64,000 bases of DNA, from contig JAEINQ010000005.1 in the NCBI GenBank assembly GCA_016342285.1, positions 1 through 64,000 of the forward strand, written 5' to 3'. The notes beneath the pieces are model-generated. The model made no database searches and was not told where the DNA came from. It saw nothing but the letters and a program-made list of their open reading frames with translations. The stretch's first letter is position 1. Each line of letters begins with the position of its first letter. This DNA is from Desulfobacterales bacterium. GTDB lineage: Bacteria > Desulfobacterota > Desulfobacteria > Desulfobacterales > JAEINQ01. The position numbers and the translations under genes were made by a program. Below are positions 45,741 to 54,061 of the stretch, one piece after another.

Positions 45741-45899
45741 ATGGCCAATCAATCCATCGTTACGGAATTTTGGGAATTTTTAAAGGTCAGAAAGCGTTAC
45801 TGGCTCCTGCCCATCGTGTTGATGCTTTCGGTGTTGAGCCTGTTGATCGTCTTTACCGAGGGCAGCGCTGTGGCACCCTTTATTTATACCCTGTTCTGA
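45741..45899 (+). CDS. DUF5989 family small membrane protein
   Basis: A 52-residue protein, easily missed because of size. It has a short charged N-terminus (MANQSIVTEFWEFLKVRKRY), one transmembrane helix (WLLPIVLMLSVLSLLIVF) and a brief tail ending PFIYTLF. This layout and the position after SxtJ and a NodU-type carbamoyltransferase match DUF5989 proteins. GAGGAGAAT precedes the ATG, a strong ribosome site. The stop overlaps the first arm of a double-hairpin element. Function unknown, presumably linked to the carbamoylated polymer. Confidence 0.85.
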   Translation: MANQSIVTEFWEFLKVRKRYWLLPIVLMLSVLSLLIVFTEGSAVAPFIYTLF

Positions 45900-45943
45900 T
45901 AAATTCGCTGGTGCGAATTTATGTGACGCGGCTTCGCCGCTAT
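45897..45943 (+). repeat. Stop-proximal double-hairpin element, copy 1
   Basis: A perfect 9-bp palindrome (ATAAATTCG / CGAATTTAT, 45899-45922) is followed by a second hairpin GCGGC-TTC-GCCGC (45928-45940). The same two-hairpin order, with differing first-arm sequence, occurs at 49094-49140 and, on the minus strand, at 54587-54634. In each case it starts at or just after a stop codon. It looks like a repetitive extragenic palindrome. Confidence 0.7.
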
Positions 45944-45955
45944 TGTAAAACCAAA

Positions 45956-45998
45956 ATACCCCGCCGGCCCAGTGGCCGTGGGGTATCTTAGTTTTTTT
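45956..45998 (+). terminator. Rho-independent terminator of the glycan locus
   Basis: A GC-rich stem ATACCCC(G)CCGGCC / GGCCGTGGGGTAT is followed by a run of eight T at about 45991-45998. It stands after the last plus-strand gene of the carbamoyltransferase module and before the convergent minus-strand gene that ends at 46037. The stem has one bulge. This is the clearest intrinsic terminator in the window. Confidence 0.75.
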
Positions 45999-46036
45999 TG
46001 GTGTATTTCACATGAATCCTCGAATCCTTGACTCCT

Positions 46037-47008
46037 TCAACCCTTTAAAGACGCGATGACCTTTGCCAGAATATCATCCAGGCCGCTGGACGGCTCGAAA
46101 CCGATATAGGACAGGAGTTTTTCGGTGCTCGGTACCCGGCGCTGCATATCCTCGAAGTCCTTGCCGAAGGCTTTGTCGTAAGGGATCAGGTCGATTTGGG
46201 ATGAAGACCCCGTCATTTTGATGATTTTCAAGGCCAGATCCAGGATCGAAATTTCCCCGATCCCACCGATATTAAACACCTCACCAACGGTTTTTTCCGA
46301 ATCCATCAATCCCATCAGCGAACGGACCACATCGGCCACATCGGTGAATGTTCGGGTCTGGGTGCCATCCCCGTAAACGGTCAGGGGTTCGTTCTTAAGA
46401 GCCTGGCCGACCAGCCGGGGAATCACCATGCCATAGGCACCGGTCTGGCGGGGGCCTACGGTATTGAAGAGCCTTGCGATGATCACCTGGAGCCCTGTGG
46501 TCCGGTAATAGGCCAGGGCCGTGAATTCATCCATGAGTTTGGAGGCCGCATAGCTCCAGCGGAATTTGCTGGACGGGCCGTAAATGATGTTGTCGGTCTC
46601 GACCAGGGGGGCGTGAAGGTGTTTTCCGTAGACTTCTGAGGTGGAGGCAACCAGTACTTTCTTCTTGAATTTGTCGCAAAGTTTTAAGACCATTTCCGTC
46701 CCCTGAATGTTGGTCCGGATCAGTTCCAGGGGGTGGTCCAGGACATACTGGACCCCTACGGCAGCGGCCAGGTGGAAGACAATGTCGCAGATGCCGGTCA
46801 GTTCCAGCAATGTCGGTTCATTTAAAATGGTATCGATATGGACGAAAAGCCGGTTCTGGTAGGCGGGGTTTTCCTTCAGGTGACGAAGGTTGTCTTCCGA
46901 ACCGGTCGACAGATCGTCGACGATGTAGACTTCATCTCCGCGTTCCAGGTATGCCTCTGTCAGATGAGAACCGATAAAGCCGGCACCACCGGTGATGAGA
47001 ACCCGCAT
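46037..47008 (-). CDS. NAD-dependent epimerase / UDP-glucuronate decarboxylase-like
   Basis: A 323-residue extended SDR with VLITGGAGFIGSHLTEAYLE at residues 3-22, VDDLSTGSEDNLRHLK, and FHLAAAVGVQYVLDHPLELI. TSEVYGKHLHAPLVETDNI comes before the catalytic YAASKLMDEF, then ARLFNTVGPRQTGAYGMVIP and RTFTDVADVVRSL. This set suits UDP-glucuronate decarboxylases or related 4-epimerases (VGxxY and TSEVYG motifs). It is one of the few minus-strand genes in the glycan half and converges on the terminator at 45956. Confidence 0.87.
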   Translation of the reverse strand: MRVLITGGAGFIGSHLTEAYLERGDEVYIVDDLSTGSEDNLRHLKENPAYQNRLFVHIDTILNEPTLLELTGICDIVFHLAAAVGVQYVLDHPLELIRTNIQGTEMVLKLCDKFKKKVLVASTSEVYGKHLHAPLVETDNIIYGPSSKFRWSYAASKLMDEFTALAYYRTTGLQVIIARLFNTVGPRQTGAYGMVIPRLVGQALKNEPLTVYGDGTQTRTFTDVADVVRSLMGLMDSEKTVGEVFNIGGIGEISILDLALKIIKMTGSSSQIDLIPYDKAFGKDFEDMQRRVPSTEKLLSYIGFEPSSGLDDILAKVIASLKG

Positions 47009-47272
47009 TGGACGCTCCTTTTCAATGATTCGTTCGCCTTTGGGTCAGCCTTCCAGGCGCCGAGGACAGAGTAATACCTAAATTCAGGTAATCGAATATA
47101 AAAAGCTTTTCTTATACGATTCAGGCGGGCATGGCAACAGGATTTACCCATGGGACCGGCAATTACCGGCCGCCCAACTGCATGGTTGCCAAATGCCAAA
47201 AATCCCTTTACAACTGTCGCCGTTTACCGATTATCGCTTCGACTCGATCCGACCCCCGGAGGGTTTCGCCCC

Positions 47273-49096
47273 ATGACGGACATTTTGCCGCTTTTTGCCT
47301 TTCTCGCCTGCCTGGTTTTGACCCCGGTGGTTCGTCGAATGGCCATGGCCTATGGTTGGGTGGCACAACCGAGCCAGGACCGGTGGCACCGAAAACCCAC
47401 CGCGCTGATGGGTGGAATTGCCATTTATGCGGGGTTTTCCTTTCCGGTTATTTTCCTGGCCGATTTCAAATCCGTCCTTTTCCGTCTCAACGGGACAACG
47501 GATGCCGTTTCCCTTCCTTCTCTTGCAGCGGTCATATGGATCGGTGCGACCGCCATGTTCGTGCTGGGCCTTCTGGACGATTTTGTCCACATCAAGCCTC
47601 AAACCAAACTGGTGGGGCAGATCCTTGCCGCCTCCATGGTGACCTTTCTCGGTTTTCGTCTGCACTGGGTCACCTCCATGACCCTGGATACCGGCCTGAC
47701 CCTGGTCTGGATCATCGGAATTACCAATGCGTTCAATCTTCTCGATAATATGGACGGACTCTGCGCCGGTGTGGGCGCGGTAACCGCCGGTGTGCTGGCA
47801 GTGCTCTTCATGGACACATCGCCCCACGCCGCCCAAATCGCCATGGCGCTCGCCGCGGCACTGGCAGCGTTTCTGGTCTACAATTTCAATCCGGCGTCAA
47901 TTTTCATGGGCGACAGCGGCAGCCTGGTCATCGGTTTTTCCCTGGCCCTGCTTTGCCTGCACTACCCGGAAACCGACGCCTCCAGCCCATTGGCTGCCTG
48001 GGCCGTTCCGATCATGGTCATGCTGGTGCCCATCTTTGATACCAGTCTGGTGACCGTGGTTCGGCTTCTCAGTGGCCGTAAAGCGTCCACCGGTGGACGG
48101 GATCACACCTCCCATCGTCTGGTGCTCATCGGTCTCAGCGAACGGCGGGCCGTGCTCATGCTCTACGGCATCTGTGCCGTGGCCGGTGCCTCGGCTGTTT
48201 TTGTCAGCAGGAGCGACGACCTGACCTCTCCGGCGGTGATCATTCCCGTGGCCCTTTCCATTCTGCTCATGGGCATTTACCTGGCTCAGCTCCGCATTTA
48301 TCCGGAAAAGGAGTTTTCAAAACTTCGGGGGCAGACATTCACGCCGGTTCTCGTCGAACTGACCTACAAGCGGCAGTTGGTGCTGGTCATGCTCGACCTG
48401 TGCCTGATCGCCTTTGCCTATTACCTGAGTTATCGCATCCGTTTCGACACCTGGGAGTTTTCCCATTACTTCAATGTGTTTTTACGTTCACTGCCGGCGG
48501 TCATTGCCTGTAAGTTCCTCGCCTTTTTCATCGTCGGCGTCTACCGGGGCATCTGGGGCTACATGAGCACCAATGATGTCTATGTCTACCTCAAGGCATC
48601 CACCTTTGCCACGATTATGTCCGTGGCGGCCGTCACCTTCATTTATCGATTCCAGGACTTTTCCAAGGGGATTTTCTTCATCGACTGGATGCTGACAACC
48701 GGCTTTCTGGTGAGTACTCGCGGATCTTTCCGCCTGTTTGGCGACAGTATGAAACGGCGGACCCTGACGGGAAAGAACGTGTTGATCTACGGTGCCGGAA
48801 GGGGCGGGGAGATCCTGCTACGGGAAATTCTCAACAATCCTAAAACCGGGGTTCGGCCGGTCGGTTTCATGGACGACGATGTATTAAAGAAAGGTAAGAA
48901 ACTGCAAGGATACACTGTTCTGGGCACCTTTGGCGACGCCCGCAGGCTGGTGGAAAGGCATGGCGTCGGCGGCATTCTGCTCTCCTACCACCACGCAGAC
49001 CCTGAGCGTATGGCGGCCCTGACTGACTTTTGTCGGGAAAACGGCCTGTTCTTGAAACGCTTCTCCATTCAACTGGAGAACATGGATGTAGAATGA
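47273..49096 (+). CDS. Fusion: WecA/MraY-type phosphoglycosyl transferase + truncated FlaA1/CapD-like module
   Basis: A 607-residue membrane protein. Residues about 1-320 form a polytopic phospho-GlcNAc transferase: the dihydroxy motif MFVLGLLDDFVHIKPQTKL, NAFNLLDNMDGLCAG, FNPASIFMGDSGSLVIGF and the HTSHRL cytoplasmic loop. These enzymes link a sugar-1-phosphate to undecaprenyl phosphate. Residues about 360-600 resemble the N-terminus of FlaA1/PglF/CapD: four hydrophobic segments, then KNVLIYGAGRGGEILLREIL and VGFMDDDVLKKGKKLQGYTV. The C-terminal dehydratase domain is absent. I prefer the ATG at 47273 over one 41 codons earlier, because the TM region starts here. The fusion may tie initiation to a regulatory nucleotide-binding domain. 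Confidence 0.88.
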   Translation: MTDILPLFAFLACLVLTPVVRRMAMAYGWVAQPSQDRWHRKPTALMGGIAIYAGFSFPVIFLADFKSVLFRLNGTTDAVSLPSLAAVIWIGATAMFVLGLLDDFVHIKPQTKLVGQILAASMVTFLGFRLHWVTSMTLDTGLTLVWIIGITNAFNLLDNMDGLCAGVGAVTAGVLAVLFMDTSPHAAQIAMALAAALAAFLVYNFNPASIFMGDSGSLVIGFSLALLCLHYPETDASSPLAAWAVPIMVMLVPIFDTSLVTVVRLLSGRKASTGGRDHTSHRLVLIGLSERRAVLMLYGICAVAGASAVFVSRSDDLTSPAVIIPVALSILLMGIYLAQLRIYPEKEFSKLRGQTFTPVLVELTYKRQLVLVMLDLCLIAFAYYLSYRIRFDTWEFSHYFNVFLRSLPAVIACKFLAFFIVGVYRGIWGYMSTNDVYVYLKASTFATIMSVAAVTFIYRFQDFSKGIFFIDWMLTTGFLVSTRGSFRLFGDSMKRRTLTGKNVLIYGAGRGGEILLREILNNPKTGVRPVGFMDDDVLKKGKKLQGYTVLGTFGDARRLVERHGVGGILLSYHHADPERMAALTDFCRENGLFLKRFSIQLENMDVE

Positions 49097-49140
49097 ATTT
49101 TGCTGCGCAAAATTCATGTGGCGCGGCTTCGCCGCTTTAA
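49094..49140 (+). repeat. Stop-proximal double-hairpin element, copy 2
   Basis: TGAATTTTG / CAAAATTCA is a perfect 9-bp palindrome whose first three bases are the stop codon of the fusion gene. The second hairpin GCGGC-TTC-GCCGC follows at 49123-49135. The linker ATGTGGCGC is shared with copy 1 (ATGTGACGC). It could also lie between convergent transcripts as a bidirectional end signal. Confidence 0.75.
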
Positions 49141-49195
49141 CACTGCCGCATTTCGAAATTCGAAAGCAATCGATTGGGTCTACAGCCTTCCCGGC

Positions 49196-50248
49196 TCAAC
49201 CATCTGCCTGAGGATGCATCCGAAACCAGGCGGCCAGCCGTTTTAATCCTTCCTTTGTCGACACCTTGGGTTCGTATCCCAAGTCCTTTTGTGCCGCGGT
49301 GATGTCGAACCAGTGGGCCGTTGCCAACTCTTCGGCCACAAAGCGGGTCATGGGGGGTTCCCCCTTTAATCCGAACACCCCGTAGATCCATTCCAGTACA
49401 GCACCCATTGCCCGGGCCGTTCCCGGTGACACGGATCCGCGTACCGGATCGAGACCGGCTGCATGGAGAATGTGATCGACCATGTCCCACAGGGGGATTG
49501 GATCGTTCTGGCTGATAAAATAGACCCTGCCTGAGACGGCCGGATTTTGGGCCAGGGCGTCGGCGGCCAGAAGATGGGCGTCGGCTGCGTTGTCCACATA
49601 GATTGTGTCTACCCGGTTCTTTCCGTCTCCCACCCGCCGCAGGCGTTTGGCCCGGGCGATGATCCGCGGCGTGAGGTGGTTGTCCTCGGGGCCCCAGATG
49701 AGGTGGGGGCGTAGACAGACCGTCTTGAGCCCGTCGTCGGCTGCCCGGCGCACGGCCTGCTCGGCCATGGCCTTGGTTTTCGGGTAATGGGTCAGGTAGT
49801 GGTCCGGGTAGGGAACCGATTCGTTTGCCCCCTCCATGGAACTGCCGTTAAAGACCACACTGGGCGAACTGGTATGGACCAGTCGGTCGACGCCCCATCG
49901 GCGGCAGGCGTTGATGATGTTAATGGTTCCCACGGTGTTGGTTTGGTGAAATGTCTCGTAATCGCCCCAGACACCGGGTTTGGCCGCCGTGTGAATCACC
50001 AGGTCCATGCCCTGGCAGGCGGCGGAAACGGCCTCCGGGTCGGCGATGTCTCCGGTAACCTGCGTAACACCCAGGGTGTGGAGCTTGTCGTATCGGCTCC
50101 GTGAAAAGCTGCGGACATGGTCGCCGCGCTGAATCAATTTCCGGACAATGGCAAAGCCGAGGAATCCGCCGCCGCCGGTGACCAGCACCTGTTGCGGCGA
50201 TGGGCTGATGCCCTGTTGTCCGTTACGGACTTGAATGGATGTATTCAT
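49196..50248 (-). CDS. oleD: OleD: NADPH-dependent 2-alkyl-3-ketoalkanoate reductase
   Basis: A 350-residue extended SDR of the 3-beta-hydroxysteroid dehydrogenase type. VLVTGGGGFLGFAIVRKLIQ near residues 22-41 binds the cofactor, and HTAAKPGVWGDYETFHQTNT follows. The catalytic YPKTK lies in the HYLTHYPKTKAMAEQAV stretch. OleD reduces the beta-keto acid from OleA to a beta-hydroxy acid in head-to-head olefin synthesis. Its start overlaps the OleC stop by ATGA, and it ends the minus-strand ole operon. The linked OleA, OleB and OleC homologues make the function well supported. Confidence 0.9.
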   Translation of the reverse strand: MNTSIQVRNGQQGISPSPQQVLVTGGGGFLGFAIVRKLIQRGDHVRSFSRSRYDKLHTLGVTQVTGDIADPEAVSAACQGMDLVIHTAAKPGVWGDYETFHQTNTVGTINIINACRRWGVDRLVHTSSPSVVFNGSSMEGANESVPYPDHYLTHYPKTKAMAEQAVRRAADDGLKTVCLRPHLIWGPEDNHLTPRIIARAKRLRRVGDGKNRVDTIYVDNAADAHLLAADALAQNPAVSGRVYFISQNDPIPLWDMVDHILHAAGLDPVRGSVSPGTARAMGAVLEWIYGVFGLKGEPPMTRFVAEELATAHWFDITAAQKDLGYEPKVSTKEGLKRLAAWFRMHPQADG

Positions 50249-51933
50249 TCTCCCAGTTTCCGGGCGGCCCAGACCGCCAGTTGTTCCCTGAAAATTTTCG
50301 AATTGTGACGGATGTCCACCGGAAACCCCTTGTGGAACAAGATGGTGCCGATGGACCGGGTCAGCACGCTTTTGCGGGCCATCGCCAGAAGTTCCGTTTT
50401 GATTTGTGACCGGGGCGTTTTCTCTCCGGCCCTGACTTCGATGCAGATCACCGGCGTCTGATTTTCAGCCGGGCCCACCCCCACCAGGGCGCTTCGAAAT
50501 ACCGCCGGGTGATTGTTGAAGATGGCCTCACAGGGGATGGTGAAAAAAGGGCCGTTTTCCGTGACCACCCGGTGGCTCTTTCGACCGCAGAACCAGATCC
50601 GTCCTTTTTTATCCCGCCAGCCCAGATCCCCCATGCGGTGCCAGATCGCCGCCCCCTCCTCAATCTTGGCCAGGGCATCGGCCCGGTCGTTTTCGTAGTA
50701 GGCCCGGGTCACGATCTCTCCTTGTACGATGATCTCACCGATTTCGCCGTCGGCCACTTCCAGATCGGCGTTCCAGATGGGGAGGGGATCGTCGCTGATG
50801 CGGATCAACACCACCCGAGCCTCTCCGATGGGACGCCCCACACACATGCCGTATCCCTTTTCGCTCAACGGTCGGGTTTCCGAAAGAATCTCCCGGCTAC
50901 CGATGGAAATGATCGGTACCGCTTCGGTGGCGCCGTAAGGCGTGTGGATCTGGGCCTCATCTGAGAGCATGGCGGAAAACTGTTCGATGTTGGCCGGCGC
51001 CACCGGGGCTCCGGCCGATACGACCCGTTTGAGGGTCGGCAGACGCACCCCCCTCGCCTTGCCGTAACCGCCAACGCGGTTGAGCAGGGCAGGGGAGGCG
51101 AACATGTTGGTTACCCCCTGATTGACAATGGCCTCAATGATCCGTTCCGGGTTGACCTGGGCCGGCTTGGTGGGGTCCATGTCGGGAATGACGGCGGTCA
51201 TGCCCAGGGCCGGGTCAAAAAGGGCAAAGAGCGGAAAGGTCGGCAGGTCGATTTCGTCGGCGCCGATGTCAAAATGGTCTTGAATGGTGCGCACCTGGGC
51301 GTCAAAGTTGCCGTGCGTATAAACAACGCCTTTGGCCGGGCCGGTGCTGCCGGTGGTAAACAAAATGGCCGCGGTGTCCGCGGCCCGGGTCCGGGCCATG
51401 GTGTGGGGCTGCCAGGGATCCTGGCGGATCTGATTCAGGGTCCTTCCGCCCCAGAACCATCGGCGCCCCACGGTGATCCATGTTTGCACGGTGTCAAAGA
51501 ATTTCGGAAAAAGGGTTCTCACCACATGGGCCAGGGGGATGCCGATAAAGGCTTGCGGGCGGCTTTGCCTGAAGCAGGCCACCATGCGCCGGATGCCCAT
51601 CCCCGGATCCACCACCACCGGCACGGCGCCGGTTTTGAACATGGCAAAGGTCAGGGCGAAAAATTCCAGGCTCGGCCGTACCATGAGGATGGTCCGCGTC
51701 CCCCGCCCGATTCCAGCGGACGCAAGGCCGTGGGCCAGGCGATCGGACTCTTCGTCGAGTTGTTGGAAGGTCAAATGCCGATAGGCGACCCGTCCGGCCC
51801 TGTCCCGGCCGAAGGGGCAGACCACCGCACGCTTATAGGGGTGGCGACGGACCATCTCCTTGAAATGGGTGGCGACGTTGACAATCCGGTCGTCCCGGTT
51901 GTCAGATTCCAGGGGCTGAAGGGGTTCGGTCAT
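50245..51933 (-). CDS. oleC: OleC: AMP-forming beta-lactone synthetase
   Basis: A 562-residue member of the ANL adenylate-forming superfamily. The P-loop is TAAILFTTGSTGPAKGVVYT near residues 196-215. The middle motif is IHTPYGATEAVPIISIGSRE, the Asp motif sits in RMGDLGWRDKKGRIWFCGR, and a C-terminal Lys-bearing KGFPVDIRHNSK closes it. OleC converts the beta-hydroxy acid from OleD to a beta-lactone with ATP. The gene is between OleB and OleD, with 35 bp separating it from OleB and a four-base overlap with OleD. The length is usual. Confidence 0.92.
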   Translation of the reverse strand: MTEPLQPLESDNRDDRIVNVATHFKEMVRRHPYKRAVVCPFGRDRAGRVAYRHLTFQQLDEESDRLAHGLASAGIGRGTRTILMVRPSLEFFALTFAMFKTGAVPVVVDPGMGIRRMVACFRQSRPQAFIGIPLAHVVRTLFPKFFDTVQTWITVGRRWFWGGRTLNQIRQDPWQPHTMARTRAADTAAILFTTGSTGPAKGVVYTHGNFDAQVRTIQDHFDIGADEIDLPTFPLFALFDPALGMTAVIPDMDPTKPAQVNPERIIEAIVNQGVTNMFASPALLNRVGGYGKARGVRLPTLKRVVSAGAPVAPANIEQFSAMLSDEAQIHTPYGATEAVPIISIGSREILSETRPLSEKGYGMCVGRPIGEARVVLIRISDDPLPIWNADLEVADGEIGEIIVQGEIVTRAYYENDRADALAKIEEGAAIWHRMGDLGWRDKKGRIWFCGRKSHRVVTENGPFFTIPCEAIFNNHPAVFRSALVGVGPAENQTPVICIEVRAGEKTPRSQIKTELLAMARKSVLTRSIGTILFHKGFPVDIRHNSKIFREQLAVWAARKLGE

Positions 51934-51968
51934 GATCCATCCTGCGGTCGAAAAATGGTCCGTCTCGG

Positions 51969-52904
51969 TTAACGGACGGGGTGTCGGTTGAAAAAATCTG
52001 CGATGGTGGCCAGCACAGCCTCGGGTTCGTCTTCCAGCAGGTAATGGCCGGCGTTTTCAAACAGATGGGCCTCGGCCAGGGGAAATCGTCGCCGCCACTC
52101 ATCGTAATAATCCAGGTCGAATACGAAGTCGTGCTTGCCCCAGCAGATGAGCATGGGGATATGGGAGAGCCGATGAAGTCCGTCATCGGTTCGGCGAACG
52201 ATTCCGTAGCTGGGGTCCTGGGGGACCAGGGGAATATCCTGGACGAATTTCAGTGTGGCCATGCGGTTGGCCGGGCAATTATAAGGGGCGGTCAGGCCGG
52301 CACGAACCTTGGCCGAAAGCCTCCTTTTCGGCGCCATGTACACGGCCGCGGCGGAAAAGAGGTTGAAGCCGAGAACGGCCGGTACGGCAATGGGGGTCAG
52401 GGAGCGAATGACTCTAAGGCGCCAGGGGATCGGCTTTTTCCCGGGGGGGAGAAAACCGGCGGTGTTGGTAATCACGATCCGGCCGATCCGATCCAGGTTT
52501 TCAAGAGCCCAGGTCATGCCGATCATCCCCCCCCAGTCGTGAACCACCAGGGTGATGGGCCGGTCCGGGTTTACGTGGGCCATGAGCGCTGTCACGTCAT
52601 CCACGCGACTTTGAAGCCGGTAGTCGTATCGGTTTAAAGGGGGCTTGTCCGAAAGCCCGCACCCCATGTGATCCGGCGCCACGGTCCGGCAGCCAGCGGA
52701 CAGGCCGGTGATCAGGTGCCGGAAATAAAAAGACCAGGTGGGGTTGCCGTGGAGCATGAGCACCGGATCCCCGTGTCCCTGATCGACATAATGGTATCGA
52801 AGCCCGTTTCGGTCCAGATAATTGGACTCAAAAGGATACAGATCCCGAAACGGTTCGATATCGACCGGTTTGCCTTTATTCATCGTCATATCATTGTCCA
52901 GCAT
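51969..52904 (-). CDS. oleB: OleB: beta-lactone decarboxylase (haloalkane dehalogenase-like fold)
   Basis: A 311-residue alpha/beta hydrolase close to haloalkane dehalogenases. The oxyanion region is VLMLHGNPTWSFYFRHLITG, and the nucleophile Asp is in ITLVVHDWGGMIGMTWALEN. The catalytic His is in EAHLFENAGHYLLEDEPEAV. OleB removes CO2 from the OleC lactone to release a cis-olefin. The first codons (MLDND) fall within 7-nt repeats that fill the gap to OleA, so the ATG five codons downstream (MTMNKGKP) is a plausible alternative start. Confidence 0.9.
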   Translation of the reverse strand: MLDNDMTMNKGKPVDIEPFRDLYPFESNYLDRNGLRYHYVDQGHGDPVLMLHGNPTWSFYFRHLITGLSAGCRTVAPDHMGCGLSDKPPLNRYDYRLQSRVDDVTALMAHVNPDRPITLVVHDWGGMIGMTWALENLDRIGRIVITNTAGFLPPGKKPIPWRLRVIRSLTPIAVPAVLGFNLFSAAAVYMAPKRRLSAKVRAGLTAPYNCPANRMATLKFVQDIPLVPQDPSYGIVRRTDDGLHRLSHIPMLICWGKHDFVFDLDYYDEWRRRFPLAEAHLFENAGHYLLEDEPEAVLATIADFFNRHPVR

Positions 52905-53012
52905 TCAACATCCAGAATCCAGCGATGCCGCCGGCAGAGCCAGTTTGAACGAGAACGAAACTTTCCGTGAAGTTTCATACAAGAATCCAGCATCAAGTAT
53001 CCAGTATCACCA
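52897..53012. repeat. Heptamer repeats (TCCAGCA type) bracketing the OleA-OleB gap
   Basis: Four 7-nt units (TCCAGCA TTCAACA TCCAGAA TCCAGCG) run from 52897 to 52924, and four more (ATCCAGC ATCAAGT ATCCAGT ATCACCA) from 52985 to 53012. The left array includes the start codon region of oleB; the right array reaches the oleA stop codon at 53007-53009. The 60-bp core between shows no feature. The repeats occupy both edges of an operon-internal gap. Confidence 0.75.
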
Positions 53013-54047
53013 GTCCACCCCCAACATCAGACAGTTCAGCCCGCTGCCGATGCCGAAAAAACCGACCCGATCACCGGTTTGTAAAAACCCGCGCTCTTCG
53101 GCGATGGCGGCTGTAATGGGAAGGGAGACCGTGCCGATGTTACCCAGGTAGGCAAAGGTGGTGAAATCCTTTTTCGGTGCAATCCCAAGGGATTGCAGAA
53201 TCGTCCGCTGGTGGGCCGAGCCCACCTGGTGGCAGATGATCTTGTCCGGTGCAGTTTTAGGCCAGGCCATGGTTTGGCGAAATGCCTCATAGGTTTTCGT
53301 CCCCAGGGCCACGCCGTGCTTTAGAACCCCCACGGCATCGGTTTCCATGACCAGATCCGTTGGTGCCGGGGTTTTGGTGTCCGGTCCCCACCGGCAAAGC
53401 CGGTGGTGGGCGGTGGCGCTTCGGACCTCGGCGCCACGCAGACGGCGCGGCGCCGACATGGTGTCGTCGGCGGTGAGCACCACGGCAACGGCGCCGGAGC
53501 CGCCGGTGAGGGTGGCCAGGGAGGTTTTAAACGTTTCCATGTCGCCGGCAGCCAGAATCCGGTCGATGGTGGTGTCCACGATTTGACGAGCCGATTCACA
53601 GGAGACCACCAGGCCGGTGCGGATCTGGCCGAGTTCGATGGCATTGGCCACCTGAATCATGCCGTTGACCACCCCCAGGCAGGCATTGGAAAGGTCGTAG
53701 ATCTGGCTTTGCTCACCCAGGCCCAGGGTATGGGCAACGGCACAGGCCGTGGCCGGCTCCAGGTTGTCCCGACAGACCCCGGCATAGATGAGCATGTCCA
53801 CGTCCGTGCCGGCCATGCCCGCGGCAGCCAGGGCTTTTTTCCCGGCCAGCGATGCCCCCTGATACATGGGAAATCCCGGATCCCAGTAGCGCCGCTCGAA
53901 AATGCCGGTTAGGCTTTCCAGTTGGCCCGGCTGGACGTGGAGCTTTTGGTACAGCGGTCCAAGCCGATCCTCAAGATCCTCGCTGGTCACCACGTTGGGG
54001 GCCAGTTCATACCCGAACGCCGCAATATTCACCTTGGTGTATCGCAT
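53007..54047 (-). CDS. oleA: OleA: acyl-CoA head-to-head condensing thiolase
   Basis: A 346-residue thiolase-fold enzyme of the FabH/KAS III class. The start at 54047 (MRYTKVNIAAFGYELAPNVV) is preferred: CAGGAACC lies just upstream, and an earlier ATG at 54137 would add 30 residues coded by repeats. Cys is in YDLSNACLGVVNGMIQVANA, His in IICHQVGSAHQRTILQ, and Asn in AYLGNIGTVSLPITAA, which gives the catalytic triad. GIFERRYWDPGFPMY resembles the OleA acyl-channel region. OleA condenses two acyl-CoA chains to a 2-alkyl-3-keto acid. The adjacent Pfa-like synthase suggests polyunsaturated substrates. Confidence 0.92.
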   Translation of the reverse strand: MRYTKVNIAAFGYELAPNVVTSEDLEDRLGPLYQKLHVQPGQLESLTGIFERRYWDPGFPMYQGASLAGKKALAAAGMAGTDVDMLIYAGVCRDNLEPATACAVAHTLGLGEQSQIYDLSNACLGVVNGMIQVANAIELGQIRTGLVVSCESARQIVDTTIDRILAAGDMETFKTSLATLTGGSGAVAVVLTADDTMSAPRRLRGAEVRSATAHHRLCRWGPDTKTPAPTDLVMETDAVGVLKHGVALGTKTYEAFRQTMAWPKTAPDKIICHQVGSAHQRTILQSLGIAPKKDFTTFAYLGNIGTVSLPITAAIAEERGFLQTGDRVGFFGIGSGLNCLMLGVDW

Positions 54048-54061
54048 GGTTCCTGTGGATT

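Noticed and set aside
47150..47272. Upstream start for the WecA-like fusion
   Set aside because: The added 41 residues are basic and lack membrane character; family proteins begin directly at the first helix (MTDILPLFAFL).
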